DNA from: Actinomadura spongiicola | GTDB taxonomy: Bacteria > Actinomycetota > Actinomycetes > Streptosporangiales > Streptosporangiaceae | NCBI RefSeq assembly: GCF_003432485.1 | Contig: NZ_QVNQ01000012.1 | Span: 124,001 to 188,000 of the forward strand | Length of the DNA: 64,000 nucleotides | Direction of reading: 5' to 3' | The notes under the pieces: generated by a model | The model's database searches: none | Told to the model about the DNA's origin: nothing | The model's input: only the letters and a program-made list of their open reading frames with translations | Program-made: the position numbers and the translations under genes | Shown here: positions 27,019 through 35,971 of the stretch, piece after piece | Layout: every line of letters starts with the position of its first letter | Numbering within the stretch: position 1 is the first letter of the stretch

Positions 27019-28920
27019 TCAGCGGCGGTAGTTCTCCCAGTCGTCGGCGGGCTGGCGGGAGCCGTACGGGCCGGTGTCGTTCGGGTGGCCCTGCTGGTAG
27101 CCGCCCGGTTGAGGGACGCCGTACCCGCCGGGCCCGTACGACTGGGTGGCGCCCGGGTCGCCGTAGCCGCCGCCCGAGGCACCCTGGTCGGACGGTGGGG
27201 AGAGCGGGTCCGCGCCGCCGTTGTAGCTGCTGCCGCTGAAGTCGCCGTAGACGCCCTGCCCGTCGGTACCCGTACCGGAACCGCCGTCGAACGTGGCGTA
27301 CGGTTCCCGGCCGGTGCCGTTCAGCGGGTCGTCGTAGCGGGACGAGTCGCCGTACGCGGGAGCCGTCGGGTAGCCGTCGCTCTGCTGACCCTGTCCGTAA
27401 CCGGACGTGCCGCCGAGCCCCGACTCGTAGCCGGAGGGCGCGCCGGAGTCGTAGCCGCCGGTCTGGCCGGATGTGGACCACGGGCCGGTGGTGCCGGTCC
27501 CCGAGCCGGTGCCGAACGAGCCGGTGCCGAGGGGGTCGCCGAGCGGGTCGTTCAGCGAACCGCCGTAGGAGCCGCCGCCCGTGTCGGAAGGCGAGCCGGA
27601 CGACCGCTGCCGGTCGTTCTGGATGCGCTGGAGCAGCTCGTCCACGGTCGGGAGCTTGTGACCGTCGGTGTCGGTGCCGGGGGCGCCGCCCTGCGCCGCG
27701 GCCGCGGGCGGCGGAGGAGCGGGCGCCGCGGGAGCGGGCGGTGCGGACGGCTCGTCGGTGCGGCCGAGGGGCAGGCCGAGCGGGTCGGACACGCGCGGGT
27801 CGGACACGCGCGGGTCGGACACGCGCGGGTCGCCGCCGGGCTGACCGCCGCCCGACCCGGACGAGCCGAGGCCGAAGTCGTAGCCGTCCTGGCGGCCCGC
27901 CGGGGGCGGACCGGCGGCGGCGGCGGGACGACCGCCCAGCGGGTCGGACCCGTAGGACGGCTCGTGCGTCCCGTGCGGGGACGGGTCGCCGTAGACCGGG
28001 TCGGGGGCGCCGCCGTACTGGTCGCTCTGGCCGAAGTCGGCCGCGCCGAACGCCGGTTGCGGCTCCTGCCCGCCATAGGTTTCCTGCCCGCCGTACATGG
28101 GCTGTTCGGGGACGCCGGGACCGCTTCCGTAGGGCGGTTGCGGGCCGCCCTGCGGGCCGGGGCCGCCGGGTCCGGTGAGGTCGGCGGGGATCGGGTCGAG
28201 CGCGGTGGAGCCGGGGTCCTGGTTCGCGAACGGGGAACCGCCCTGGAAGCCGCCGGGCGCGGCCATCTGCTGGGGACCGGTTCCGCCGCCCTGGCCGCCG
28301 GGCGCGCCCATGCCGCCGAAGGTCGGGCCGTCGGCGCCCATGGAGACCGGCTGGGTCAGGTTCGGCTGGTGCGGGAGCGGCTGGTCGGCGGGGGCCTGCT
28401 CGACCGGCGCCTGCGCGTTCAGCGGGTCGGCGGCGGGGTCGACGTCGCCGCGCTCGCCGTCGTGGTCGTGCTGCCATGGGAACTTGGGCTTGTCGAAGGT
28501 GATCGTCGCCCAGTAGTCGTCGTCGGCCATCTCGTCCGACGCCTGGCCGCTCGGCGCCGGCGGGGGCGGGGCCTGCGGTCCCTGCGGTACCTGAGGCCCC
28601 GGCGGCCCCTGCGCCGCCTGGGCGGTGGGAGCGGCGAGCGGGCCGCCCGCGACACGGCGGTCGTGGGCCGGCTCGGGAGCGCCCTGACGGTCGTAACCGG
28701 AGTCGTACCCGGTGTCGTAGCCGTCGTTGTACCCGTAGCCCTCCGGGCCGCCCATGTCCTCGTGCTGTGGGGCTCCCCGGCGGCCGCGCGGCTGCGGCTC
28801 GTCGTCCATCCAGTCGTCGTCGTCGCGTCCCGCTCTGCTGGCCCGCAGGCCCAGGGCCACGAGGACGACCACGAGGACCACGACCACGATGAGGCCGAAG
28901 ACCACGATGTATGAAGTCAT
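27019..28920 (-). CDS. Single-pass membrane protein with a long disordered Gly/Pro/Gln/Tyr-rich tail
   Basis: 633 residues from the ATG at 28920, behind GGTGG; an upstream GTG at 28932 would add four. One transmembrane helix (residues 3-24) is followed by a basic/acidic junction. About 590 residues of low complexity follow, rich in Gly, Pro, Gln, Asp and Tyr (GYDTGYDSGYD, YGGQE repeats, three DPRVS units). Two short ordered-looking islands stand out: DYWATITFDKPKFPW near 140 and HKLPTVDELLQRIQNDR near 440. These could be binding motifs. Actinobacteria often carry such proteins near cell-envelope genes, but I recognise no family. The coding frame is supported by GC bias at third positions and the absence of stops. 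Confidence 0.75.
   Translation of the reverse strand: MTSYIVVFGLIVVVVLVVVLVALGLRASRAGRDDDDWMDDEPQPRGRRGAPQHEDMGGPEGYGYNDGYDTGYDSGYDRQGAPEPAHDRRVAGGPLAAPTAQAAQGPPGPQVPQGPQAPPPPAPSGQASDEMADDDYWATITFDKPKFPWQHDHDGERGDVDPAADPLNAQAPVEQAPADQPLPHQPNLTQPVSMGADGPTFGGMGAPGGQGGGTGPQQMAAPGGFQGGSPFANQDPGSTALDPIPADLTGPGGPGPQGGPQPPYGSGPGVPEQPMYGGQETYGGQEPQPAFGAADFGQSDQYGGAPDPVYGDPSPHGTHEPSYGSDPLGGRPAAAAGPPPAGRQDGYDFGLGSSGSGGGQPGGDPRVSDPRVSDPRVSDPLGLPLGRTDEPSAPPAPAAPAPPPPAAAAQGGAPGTDTDGHKLPTVDELLQRIQNDRQRSSGSPSDTGGGSYGGSLNDPLGDPLGTGSFGTGSGTGTTGPWSTSGQTGGYDSGAPSGYESGLGGTSGYGQGQQSDGYPTAPAYGDSSRYDDPLNGTGREPYATFDGGSGTGTDGQGVYGDFSGSSYNGGADPLSPPSDQGASGGGYGDPGATQSYGPGGYGVPQPGGYQQGHPNDTGPYGSRQPADDWENYRR
27782..27828 (-). 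repeat. 15-bp tandem repeat (three copies)
   Basis: GGGTCGGACACGCGC occurs three times in a row and encodes DPRVS-DPRVS-DPRVS in the disordered tail of the membrane protein. It is an in-frame slippage repeat. Confidence 0.85.
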
Positions 28921-29188
28921 GCCACCACCCAATGCCTTGGCTCGGCGAGGAGTTCCGGCGCGGACCTCGGGCCCGTTCCGGCTGTCGCCGGCGGCCTGTC
29001 GTCCTCGGGAGTCCGCCGCCCCGGCTTAGCCCGATTCTGTCCGACCGCTATGACCGTTGTCACACCCTTCGCGCACATTTACCCTCACACGGCGCGTGCC
29101 GACCGGTCCAATTCCGCCCGTCGGTACGCCCCTGTCGGCTCCGGCCCCCCGGTGGGGTCCGCCTTGACCCTGTGCTGAGACTCCACGG

Positions 29189-29788
29189 TCAACGCGCCTG
29201 CTTGCCGCCGAAGTTCCCGGTGATCCGTCCCCGTCCGATCGTGTGCTCGGCGATGGCGGGCAGCGAGTCCTTCAGTGCGGCGCCGTTCTGGAACGGTGCC
29301 GGATCGTCCAGTGCGTAGATGGTGAACCGGTACCGATGCCGCTCTCCCTTGGGCGGGCACGGCGGCGCGTATCCCGCCTTCTTGTCTGTGGTCAGTCCTT
29401 CGACGGTCCTGTCCAGACGTGCTCCCTCGACGACTTCGTTCACGGTTCCGTCGATGCCCGCGATCACCCAGTGGACCTGGGCGCCGCCGGACGCGTCCGG
29501 GTCGTCCATGACGATCGCGAACGATCTGGTCCCGGCCGGCGTGCCCGACCACCGCAACGGCGGGGTCTTGCCCTGCCCGCCAGGGTACGTCGTGCAGCCG
29601 TATCTCGGGGGCAAGTCGCGGCCATCGCGGAACACGGGGCTCGTCACCGTGAACCATTCGGACAGCTCGGCGCTCTTGTTCTGGGGCTCGCCGATCAGCC
29701 CGCAGCCGCCGACGGTGCCGGCGAGCGCGAGCGCCGCGACCGTGGTCACGGCCGCGGCCGGAATCGGACGCCGGTCTCTGCTCATCAT
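29189..29788 (-). CDS. PEBP-family (YbhB/Raf kinase inhibitor-like) lipoprotein
   Basis: About 199 residues from the ATG at 29788, behind GGGAGCGAA. A signal peptide ends in a lipobox (LALAGTVGGC), so the protein is probably lipid-anchored outside the membrane. The rest is a phosphatidylethanolamine-binding-protein fold: TPPLRWSGTPAGTRSFAIVMDDPDA, VHWVIAGIDG, then PCPPKGERHRYRFTIYALD. These are the DPDxP-like and PPxGxxHRY signatures of the family. Bacterial members have no settled role; kinase regulation in eukaryotes is known but cannot be transferred. No operon partner is near. Longer in-frame starts up to 29902 exist but would precede the signal peptide with a basic, low-complexity stretch. 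Confidence 0.85.
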   Translation of the reverse strand: MMSRDRRPIPAAAVTTVAALALAGTVGGCGLIGEPQNKSAELSEWFTVTSPVFRDGRDLPPRYGCTTYPGGQGKTPPLRWSGTPAGTRSFAIVMDDPDASGGAQVHWVIAGIDGTVNEVVEGARLDRTVEGLTTDKKAGYAPPCPPKGERHRYRFTIYALDDPAPFQNGAALKDSLPAIAEHTIGRGRITGNFGGKQAR

Positions 29789-30174
29789 CGATTTCGCTCC
29801 CGGGCGAGATCGTACGCCGCGCGCCGCCGCGTCGCCGTCAACTCGGCTCCGCGTCTCGGTGGCCGCGTCCGCCGCCGGCGCCCCCTTCCGTGTCCGCCCC
29901 AACCATAGGGCTTCGCGGGGAGTGGATCGCGCCTTTCGTCCCGTCGGGTGACGGCCCTCCCGGCGCGGACCTTGTGACGTTGGTCATGCGTGCTTTGGTC
30001 ATGTATGTCGGGAAAATTGGGAAGGAGTGGCGAGTTTCACAGCCTCACGCGCCCGATTCTTTGCCGGTTCGGGAAATTTTCCTGTTCTTCGCAGGGTTCT
30101 GATTGGTGTCGGAGGCGCCCCATCGAGTAGCTTGTGAATGTCTTCACAAGCCGACCATGACATTGGAGACCGCA
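29789..30174. other. Intergenic region between the PEBP lipoprotein and ndh
   Basis: About 385 bp between divergent genes. The right part is AT-richer than usual (around 30000-30090). A possible ndh promoter is TTGGTG at 30103-30108 with TAGCTT at 30128-30133 (19-nt spacing). No RNA gene is recognised. Confidence 0.4.
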
Positions 30175-31554
30175 ATGGCCAGGACCGCCCAGGAGACCCC
30201 TGGTGCTCCCCACATCCTCATCGTGGGTGGCGGCTATGTGGGCATGTACACGGCGCTGCGCCTGCAGAAGAAGCTGAAGCGCGAGCTGAAGCGGGGCGAG
30301 GTGCGGGTCACCGTCGTCGACCCCAACACGTACATGACGTACCAGCCGTTCCTGCCCGAGGCCGCAGCCGGGAACATCTCCCCGCGGCACGTCGTCGTTC
30401 CGCTCCGCCGGGTCCTTCCGAAGTGCACCGTGCGCAAGGCGCGGGTGACCGAGCTGAACCACGAGGAGCGCTGGGCGATCGTCCAGCCACTGGCGGGAGC
30501 CCCGGAACGCATCTCCTACGACTACCTGGTCATGGCCGCGGGCGCGGTGCCCCGGCTGCTGCCGATCCCCGGGCTGGCCGAGAACGGCATCAGCCTGAAG
30601 ACGGTCGGCGAGGCCATCCACCTGCGCAACCACGTCCTCGAACAGCTGGAGATCGCCGAGTCGACCGACGACGAGGAACTGCGCCGCAAGGCGCTGACGT
30701 TCGTGTTCGTCGGCGGCGGGTTCGCGGGCGTCGAGGCGGTCGCCGAGCTTGAGGACATGACGCGCGACGCGACCAGGTACATGCGCAACGTCACCCCGCA
30801 GGACCTGCGCTTCATGCTCGTCGAGGCCACCGACCGCATCCTGCCCGAGGTCGGCCCCGACATGGGCAAGTGGACCGCCGAGCAGCTGCGCGGCCGCGGC
30901 ATCGCCGTGAAGATGAACACCCTCCTGCGGTCCGCCGTCGGCGGCCGGATCGAGCTGTCGGACGGCAGCGCCTTCGAGGCCGGGACCCTGGTGTGGAACG
31001 CGGGTGTGAAGCCGTCCCCGGTCGTCCGGAACGGCGACCTCCCCGTCGACGAGAAGGGCCGCGTCAAGGGCACCGAGTACCTGACGATCGAGGGTCTCGT
31101 GCGCGCGTTCACCGCGGGCGACAACGCCGCGATCCCCGACCTGACCCAGGACGGAGAGTTCTGCCCGCCGAACGCGCAGCACGCCGTCCGGCAGGCCAAG
31201 CTGCTCGGCGACAACATCGTCCGGTCGCTGCGCGGCAAGACCCTCAAGCCGTACGTCCACGGCAACCTCGGCACCGTCGCCGGCCTCGGCCTGCACAAGG
31301 GCGTCGCGAACCCGCTGGGCTTCAAGCTCAAGGGCTGGCCCGCGTGGTTCTTCCACCGCACCTACCACGGCGCGATGGTCCCGACGTTCAACCGCAAGAT
31401 CCGCGTCGTGGCGGACTGGACGCTCGCGCTGTTCCTCAAGCGCGAGACCGTCTCCCTCGCCACCGTCGAACAGCCACGCGCCGACTTCGAACTGGCAGCT
31501 GTGTCTATGGCGGCGCCCTCCTCCGTCGGGCCTGGAGGCCCTCCATCGTCGTGA
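30175..31554 (+). CDS. ndh: Type II NADH dehydrogenase (NDH-2)
   Basis: 459 residues from the ATG at 30175, with GGAG six bases upstream; an ATG at 30157 lacks that spacing. It has two dinucleotide folds: FAD-binding HILIVGGGYVGMYTA at the N-terminus and NADH-binding FVFVGGGFAGVEAVAEL near residue 185. The conserved FTAGDNAAIPD motif near 320 contacts FAD. C-terminal amphipathic and hydrophobic stretches (GWPAWFFHRTYHG, VVADWTLALFL) anchor the protein to the membrane. NDH-2 passes electrons from NADH to menaquinone without pumping protons. The last 15 residues are low complexity. A strong hairpin 150 bp downstream ends the transcript. Confidence 0.92.
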   Translation: MARTAQETPGAPHILIVGGGYVGMYTALRLQKKLKRELKRGEVRVTVVDPNTYMTYQPFLPEAAAGNISPRHVVVPLRRVLPKCTVRKARVTELNHEERWAIVQPLAGAPERISYDYLVMAAGAVPRLLPIPGLAENGISLKTVGEAIHLRNHVLEQLEIAESTDDEELRRKALTFVFVGGGFAGVEAVAELEDMTRDATRYMRNVTPQDLRFMLVEATDRILPEVGPDMGKWTAEQLRGRGIAVKMNTLLRSAVGGRIELSDGSAFEAGTLVWNAGVKPSPVVRNGDLPVDEKGRVKGTEYLTIEGLVRAFTAGDNAAIPDLTQDGEFCPPNAQHAVRQAKLLGDNIVRSLRGKTLKPYVHGNLGTVAGLGLHKGVANPLGFKLKGWPAWFFHRTYHGAMVPTFNRKIRVVADWTLALFLKRETVSLATVEQPRADFELAAVSMAAPSSVGPGGPPSS

Positions 31555-31705
31555 ACTGCGTGCGATCGCTGGCATCGCTCCGGCTCGCCTTGCGGCTCGC
31601 TGCGCGATCAGGTTCTCGCTCCGCTGAACCTGCCTTCGGACGCGATCGCAGACCCTGAGGTTGTCGCGGGGTGGCGGTGACGGGCTGGAGTGGGTTCGGT
31701 ACGGC

Positions 31706-31743
31706 AGTGAGCCCGGGTCCCTGACAAGGGACCCGGGCTCACT
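31706..31743. terminator. Bidirectional hairpin terminator
   Basis: A perfect 17-bp stem, AGTGAGCCCGGGTCCCT with its complement, and a 4-nt loop (GACA). It sits between the convergent ndh and ABC exporter genes. No long T-tract follows, which is usual in actinobacteria. Confidence 0.85.
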
Positions 31744-31766
31744 GTTCGGACGACTTGCTCGCGTGG

Positions 31767-32576
31767 TTACGCGCGCTTCTTGAAGGCGCGGAGGGAGAGG
31801 GGGGCGAACACCAGGCAGATGCCGACGCCCCACGCCAGGGCGATCAGGGCGTGTTCGAGGACGGGACCGCCGACCAGCAGCCCCCGCATCGCCTCCACCA
31901 GGTGCGTCACCGGGCTGTTGTCCATCACCCAGGCCACCGGGCCCGGGATGCCCTCGGTCGACTTGATGAACGCGGTGCTCAGGAAGCTCAGCGGGAAGAT
32001 CACGACAAAGCCGAAGATCTGCACCTTCTCCGGCTCGTTGACCTTCATCGCGATCAACACCGACGTCCACGAGAACAGGATCGCGAAGGTCAGCAGGAGG
32101 GCGAACGCGGTGAGCAGGGCGAGGACGTTCGTCTCCAGCCGGAACCCGATGGCGAAGCCGACCGACAACAGGATCAGCATCGACCACGCCTGCTTGGCGG
32201 TGTCGGCGATGATCCGGCCGAGGAGGGGGGCGCTGCGCGCGATCGGCAGGCTCCGGAACCGGTCGAAGACGCCCTTGGTGATGTCGGTGTTGAGACCGAA
32301 CCCGGTGCTCATCCCGGCGAACAGGGCGTTCTGCGCGATGATGCCGGGGATCACGATCGGCAGGTAGGCGTCGACGCTGCCCTCCATCGCGGGGCCGAAC
32401 ACGTACGAGAACAGCAGCACGAACATGATGGGCTGGATGGACAGGTCCAGCAGCTCCATCGGGTTGTGTTTGATCTGGACGAGGTTCCGCCAGGCCAGCG
32501 TGAGGATGTTGCGGGCGGCCGTGGCTGGGGCGACCCGCTTGGAGAGGTCCTGCGGCGCGAACGTCGCGGTGGTCAT
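31767..32576 (-). CDS. DrrB-type ABC-2 exporter permease
   Basis: 269 residues with six transmembrane helices of the ABC-2 permease family. Typical DrrB motifs are WRNLVQIKHNP, LDLSIQPIMFVLLFSYVFG, DRFRSLPIARSAPLLGR and NSPVTHLVEAMRGL. The ATG overlaps the stop of the ATPase gene (ATGA). With that ATPase it forms a daunorubicin-resistance-type exporter for a lipophilic or antibiotic-like molecule. The substrate cannot be read from the sequence, and the PKS operon lies too far off to imply a link. Confidence 0.9.
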   Translation of the reverse strand: MTTATFAPQDLSKRVAPATAARNILTLAWRNLVQIKHNPMELLDLSIQPIMFVLLFSYVFGPAMEGSVDAYLPIVIPGIIAQNALFAGMSTGFGLNTDITKGVFDRFRSLPIARSAPLLGRIIADTAKQAWSMLILLSVGFAIGFRLETNVLALLTAFALLLTFAILFSWTSVLIAMKVNEPEKVQIFGFVVIFPLSFLSTAFIKSTEGIPGPVAWVMDNSPVTHLVEAMRGLLVGGPVLEHALIALAWGVGICLVFAPLSLRAFKKRA

Positions 32577-33580
32577 GCGGACGCTCCTTCCTTGTCGGTC
32601 GCCTTCTGCCTGGTGGACTGGGCCAGCTCGTCGGCCTCGGCGTCGATGTCGTCGGTGTGGTGGCCGGTGAGCGCGAAGAACACCTCGTCCAGGCTCGACT
32701 TGCGCAGCGACAGCTCGCCGACGGTGATGCCGGCCTCGTCGAGCCGCCGGACGACGGCGGGCATCAGTTGCGGGTCGGTGATCGGGGTGCTGATCAGACC
32801 GTCGCGGACCTCCGGAACGGCCCCGGCCAGGTCGCCGACGATCTTCGCCACGGCGTCCAGGTCGGGCTGGTCGATCGGCCGGACCTCCAGCACCTGACCG
32901 CCGACCTGCGCCTTCAGCACGTCGGACGTGCCGTGCGCGATCACCTGGCCGCGGTCGATGACGATGATGTCATCGGCCAGCTGGTCGGCCTCCTCCAGGT
33001 ACTGGGTGGTCAGGAGCACGGTGACGCCGTCGTCGGTCAACCCGCGGACGATGTCCCACAGCCCGTTGCGGCTGCGCGGGTCGAGGCCGGTGGTCGGCTC
33101 GTCCAGGAACAGGATCTGGGGCCGTCCGACCAGGCTCGCCGCCAGGTCGAGGCGGCGGCGCATCCCACCGGAGTACGTCTTGGCGGCGCGCTCGGCGGCG
33201 TCGCTGAGCTGGAAGCGGTCCAGCAGCTCGGCGGCCCGCGCCCTGGCGGCGCGGCGCGGCAGGCCGAGCAGGCGGCCGATCAGGATGAGGTTCTCGGTGC
33301 CGGTGAGCATCTCGTCCACCCCGGCGTACTGTCCGGTGAGGCCGATGAGCTGCCGCACCTTGTGCGCTTCCCTGACGACGTCGTACCCGCCGACGTGCGC
33401 GGTGCCGCCCGTCGGTTCGATCAGCGTGGCGAGGATCCGGGTCATGGTGGTCTTGCCGGCGCCGTTCGGGCCGAGTACGCCGAGAACCGTTCCGGCCTGG
33501 GCGGTGAGCGAGACGCCCGCCAGCGCCTGGGTCTCACCGAACCGCTTCTCCAAGCCCTCGGCCTGGATCGCGAACGTCAT
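32573..33580 (-). CDS. DrrA-type ABC exporter ATP-binding protein
   Basis: 335 residues from the ATG at 33580 behind AGGAGA. ABC ATPase motifs: Walker A GPNGAGKTT, Q-loop GLTGQYAGVDE, signature YSGGMRRRLDLAASL, Walker B ILFLDEPTTGLD, and an H-loop variant in LTTQYLEEADQLAD where Gln replaces the usual His, as in other DrrA proteins. A C-terminal DrrA-specific domain of about 100 residues follows. It is coupled to the permease by a 4-bp overlap. Confidence 0.92.
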   Translation of the reverse strand: MTFAIQAEGLEKRFGETQALAGVSLTAQAGTVLGVLGPNGAGKTTMTRILATLIEPTGGTAHVGGYDVVREAHKVRQLIGLTGQYAGVDEMLTGTENLILIGRLLGLPRRAARARAAELLDRFQLSDAAERAAKTYSGGMRRRLDLAASLVGRPQILFLDEPTTGLDPRSRNGLWDIVRGLTDDGVTVLLTTQYLEEADQLADDIIVIDRGQVIAHGTSDVLKAQVGGQVLEVRPIDQPDLDAVAKIVGDLAGAVPEVRDGLISTPITDPQLMPAVVRRLDEAGITVGELSLRKSSLDEVFFALTGHHTDDIDAEADELAQSTRQKATDKEGASA

Positions 33581-33835
33581 GTGATCTCCTGAGAGTGTGT
33601 GATCTCGCCGGACGCCTCCGCTCCCAAAAGGAGCAAGACCAGCCAAAATAGGTGGTGTCCGGTGTGATGCGCATCCTGATTTTCTCGCCGCCCGCGTCAG
33701 GCGCCGTCGTGAGACGCCAGGGGCGTCCCACAACCTCGCATCCGCCACTGACAAAACGGTGGCATCCGCTCATTCGTGCCCGGAGTCCCGTGGTTCGCAC
33801 CCGGAGGAAACAACGGGAGGACGCCTCCGGCGTTC

Positions 33836-33841
33836 TAAACT
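33836..33841 (+). promoter_or_regulatory. -10 element of a leaderless promoter
   Basis: TAAACT lies 7 nt before the GTG at 33849; there is no Shine-Dalgarno sequence at that start. Confidence 0.5.
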
Positions 33842-33848
33842 TCGCTGT

Positions 33849-34409
33849 GTGACGTCGGTGCGGCGCGGTCACCACAGGGACGGCGGGGAGTCGCACCCGC
33901 CGCGTTTGCGGCCGCCCGAACACCGGGTGTCGCGCCGCGCGATCGCGCACTGGGCGATCGAGTACCTGTTGCTGTGGGGGCTCGCGTTCGGTCTCGCGGT
34001 GGGCGTGGCGGCCTGGGTGGGCGACTCCGGGTGGAGCGGCATGCCCGGCTGGCTGGCCGGCCGGATCGGCTGGCTGCCGTACGTCGTCGGGGCCGCCGGG
34101 CTGCTCATGGTGACCGTCGCGCCCGTGTGGCGGTACCGCGTCCACCGCTGGGAGGTCAGCGCCGACGTCGTCTACACCCGTACGGGCTGGTTCAGCCGCG
34201 AATGGCTGCTGGTGCCCGTGGGCCGCATCCAGACCGTCGACACCGAGCAGGGCTGGATAGAACGGATGCTGGGCCTCGCCACGATCGAGGTCAACACGGC
34301 CTCGCATGTCGGGTCGTCCGAGGTCTCCGGCCTCCCGGTGGACGTGGCGACCCGCCTTGCCGAGGACCTCGCGCACCGCGCGCACGATCTCCGCGACGAC
34401 GCGACGTGA
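33849..34409 (+). CDS. Bacterial PH-domain (YdbS-like) membrane protein
   Basis: 186 residues from a leaderless-looking GTG. Two transmembrane helices (about 35-58 and 75-95) are followed by a bPH2/DUF304 domain: WEVSADVVYTRTGWFSREWLLVPVGRIQTVDTEQGWIERMLGLATIEVNTAS. This is the YdbS half of the YdbS-YdbT pair common in Gram-positive bacteria. Its stop overlaps the GTG of the second PH-domain gene. In Bacillus, the pair has been linked to resistance to antimicrobial agents; the mechanism is unclear. Confidence 0.88.
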   Translation: MTSVRRGHHRDGGESHPPRLRPPEHRVSRRAIAHWAIEYLLLWGLAFGLAVGVAAWVGDSGWSGMPGWLAGRIGWLPYVVGAAGLLMVTVAPVWRYRVHRWEVSADVVYTRTGWFSREWLLVPVGRIQTVDTEQGWIERMLGLATIEVNTASHVGSSEVSGLPVDVATRLAEDLAHRAHDLRDDAT

Positions 34410-35959
34410 ACCTCCGAGACGACGGGCCCGCGGGCGAACCCGCCGCGCATCCGCACCGGACGGTCGAACCGTCGTCCAACGGCCGCCCCGACGCCGGCCA
34501 CCATCCCGCGCCGAACGGGAACGGGACGTCCCTGCCGGACGCCGGTGACGAGCAACGGCTGCACCCGCTCACGTTCGTCGTCGGGGCCGTCCGGGAACTC
34601 ATCGCCCTGGTCGCCGCCGCCGCGACGGGGCTTCTCGTCGGCGGGCTGTCCACGGCGTTCTACTTCGCCCTCACCGGGCTCGCGGTCGGTCTGCTGTTCC
34701 ACGTCGCGAGCTGGGCGACGTTCACCTACGTCCTGTACGGCGACCGGATCGAGTTCCGGCGCGCGCTCATCGGACGGTCGGTCAAGAGCATCCCGCGCGA
34801 CCGGATCCGGGGCGTGGACATCACCGCGTCCCTTCCACACCGGCTGCTCGGGCTCGCCGTCGTCCACATCGACGCCGGGGCGGACGGCGGCGAAGGCTCT
34901 CTCAACGCCGTGTCCCGGAACGAGGCCGACCGGCTCCGCGGCGTCCTGCTGGCCCGTGACGCGCCCGCGCCTCCGCGCCGCGTCCTCGCCCGGATGAGAC
35001 GCCGCTGGTACGTGTACGCGCCGCTCAGCGGCGCGTACCTTCTCACGCCCTTCGCGTTGGCGGGCAGCCTCCTCGGCACCGCCTACAACCTCGGCGACGA
35101 CCTCGGGCTCATCACGCGGGAACGGGTCGAGAACCTCGGGCATGACGTGGTGGGGCTGCCCACCGCCCTGGTCGTGGCGCTGACCATCCTCGTGCTGATC
35201 GCCATGCCCGTCATGTCGGTCATCGTCTTCACGCTGTTCAACTGGGACTTCACCGTCCACGAGAGGGACGGCTCGGTCGTCGCGGAACGCGGCCTCGTCA
35301 CGCGCCGCAGCGTATCCCTCGAACGGCGCCGGCTGCGCGGTGTAGAACTGGCCGACAACCCGTTCGAGCGCGCGGCGGGCGTGACCCGCCTCGGCGCGCT
35401 GATCACCGGTCTCGGGGACGCCGCCCACCGGGGCCGGCTCCTGCCCGCGGCGCCCCGCGCGGTCGCCGAGACCCTCGCCGCCCGCGTCGTCGGCGACGTC
35501 CCCGGCCCCTTGGTGGCGCATCCGCCGGCGGCCCGGGGACGCCGCCTGATCCGCGCGGTGGCCCCGCCCGTGGGCGTCGCCGTCCTGGCCCTGCTCGCCG
35601 GTCAGCCGTGGGTCGCGTCCCTGTGCGGAATCCTGGCGGTCCTCGCCGTCCCGCTCGGGCTCGACCGCTACCGGCAGCTCGGCCATGCCACGGACGGCGC
35701 GCGCCTCAGCGTCCGTTCGGGCTCGCTGCGCCGCCGCCAGGTGGTCGTCGAGCACGGCGCCCTCGTCGGGTGGCGCATCCGCCGGACCCTCTTCCAGCGC
35801 AGGCTCGGCCTGGCGACGCTGTTCGCCGCGGTCGGCGCGGGGGACGGCGGCTACGCCGCCACGGACATGGCGGAAGAGGACGCGGTGGCCCTCGCCGCCG
35901 CGATATCCCCCGCCTGGGTGACGCCGTTCCTGGAGGTTCCGCCCGAGCCCGGCCGCTGA
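34406..35959 (+). CDS. Large bacterial PH-domain (YdbT-like) membrane protein
   Basis: 517 residues from the GTG that overlaps the upstream stop. A polar N-terminus of about 50 residues precedes three bPH2 (DUF304) domains separated by pairs of membrane helices. The domains are recognisable by YGDRIEFRRALIGRSVKSIPRDRIRGVDI, NWDFTVHERDGSVVAERGLVTRRSVSLERRRL and RSGSLRRRQVVVEHGALVGWRIR. It probably forms a membrane complex with the small PH protein. The long PH-rich form is typical of actinobacteria. It converges on sepH with a 12-bp gap. Confidence 0.88.
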   Translation: MNLRDDGPAGEPAAHPHRTVEPSSNGRPDAGHHPAPNGNGTSLPDAGDEQRLHPLTFVVGAVRELIALVAAAATGLLVGGLSTAFYFALTGLAVGLLFHVASWATFTYVLYGDRIEFRRALIGRSVKSIPRDRIRGVDITASLPHRLLGLAVVHIDAGADGGEGSLNAVSRNEADRLRGVLLARDAPAPPRRVLARMRRRWYVYAPLSGAYLLTPFALAGSLLGTAYNLGDDLGLITRERVENLGHDVVGLPTALVVALTILVLIAMPVMSVIVFTLFNWDFTVHERDGSVVAERGLVTRRSVSLERRRLRGVELADNPFERAAGVTRLGALITGLGDAAHRGRLLPAAPRAVAETLAARVVGDVPGPLVAHPPAARGRRLIRAVAPPVGVAVLALLAGQPWVASLCGILAVLAVPLGLDRYRQLGHATDGARLSVRSGSLRRRQVVVEHGALVGWRIRRTLFQRRLGLATLFAAVGAGDGGYAATDMAEEDAVALAAAISPAWVTPFLEVPPEPGR

Positions 35960-35971
35960 CGTCGGGCGGCG

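Noticed and set aside
31555..31700. GCTCGC/CGATC-rich short repeats after ndh considered as a CRISPR or REP array
   Set aside because: Units are irregular, with no fixed repeat-spacer period.
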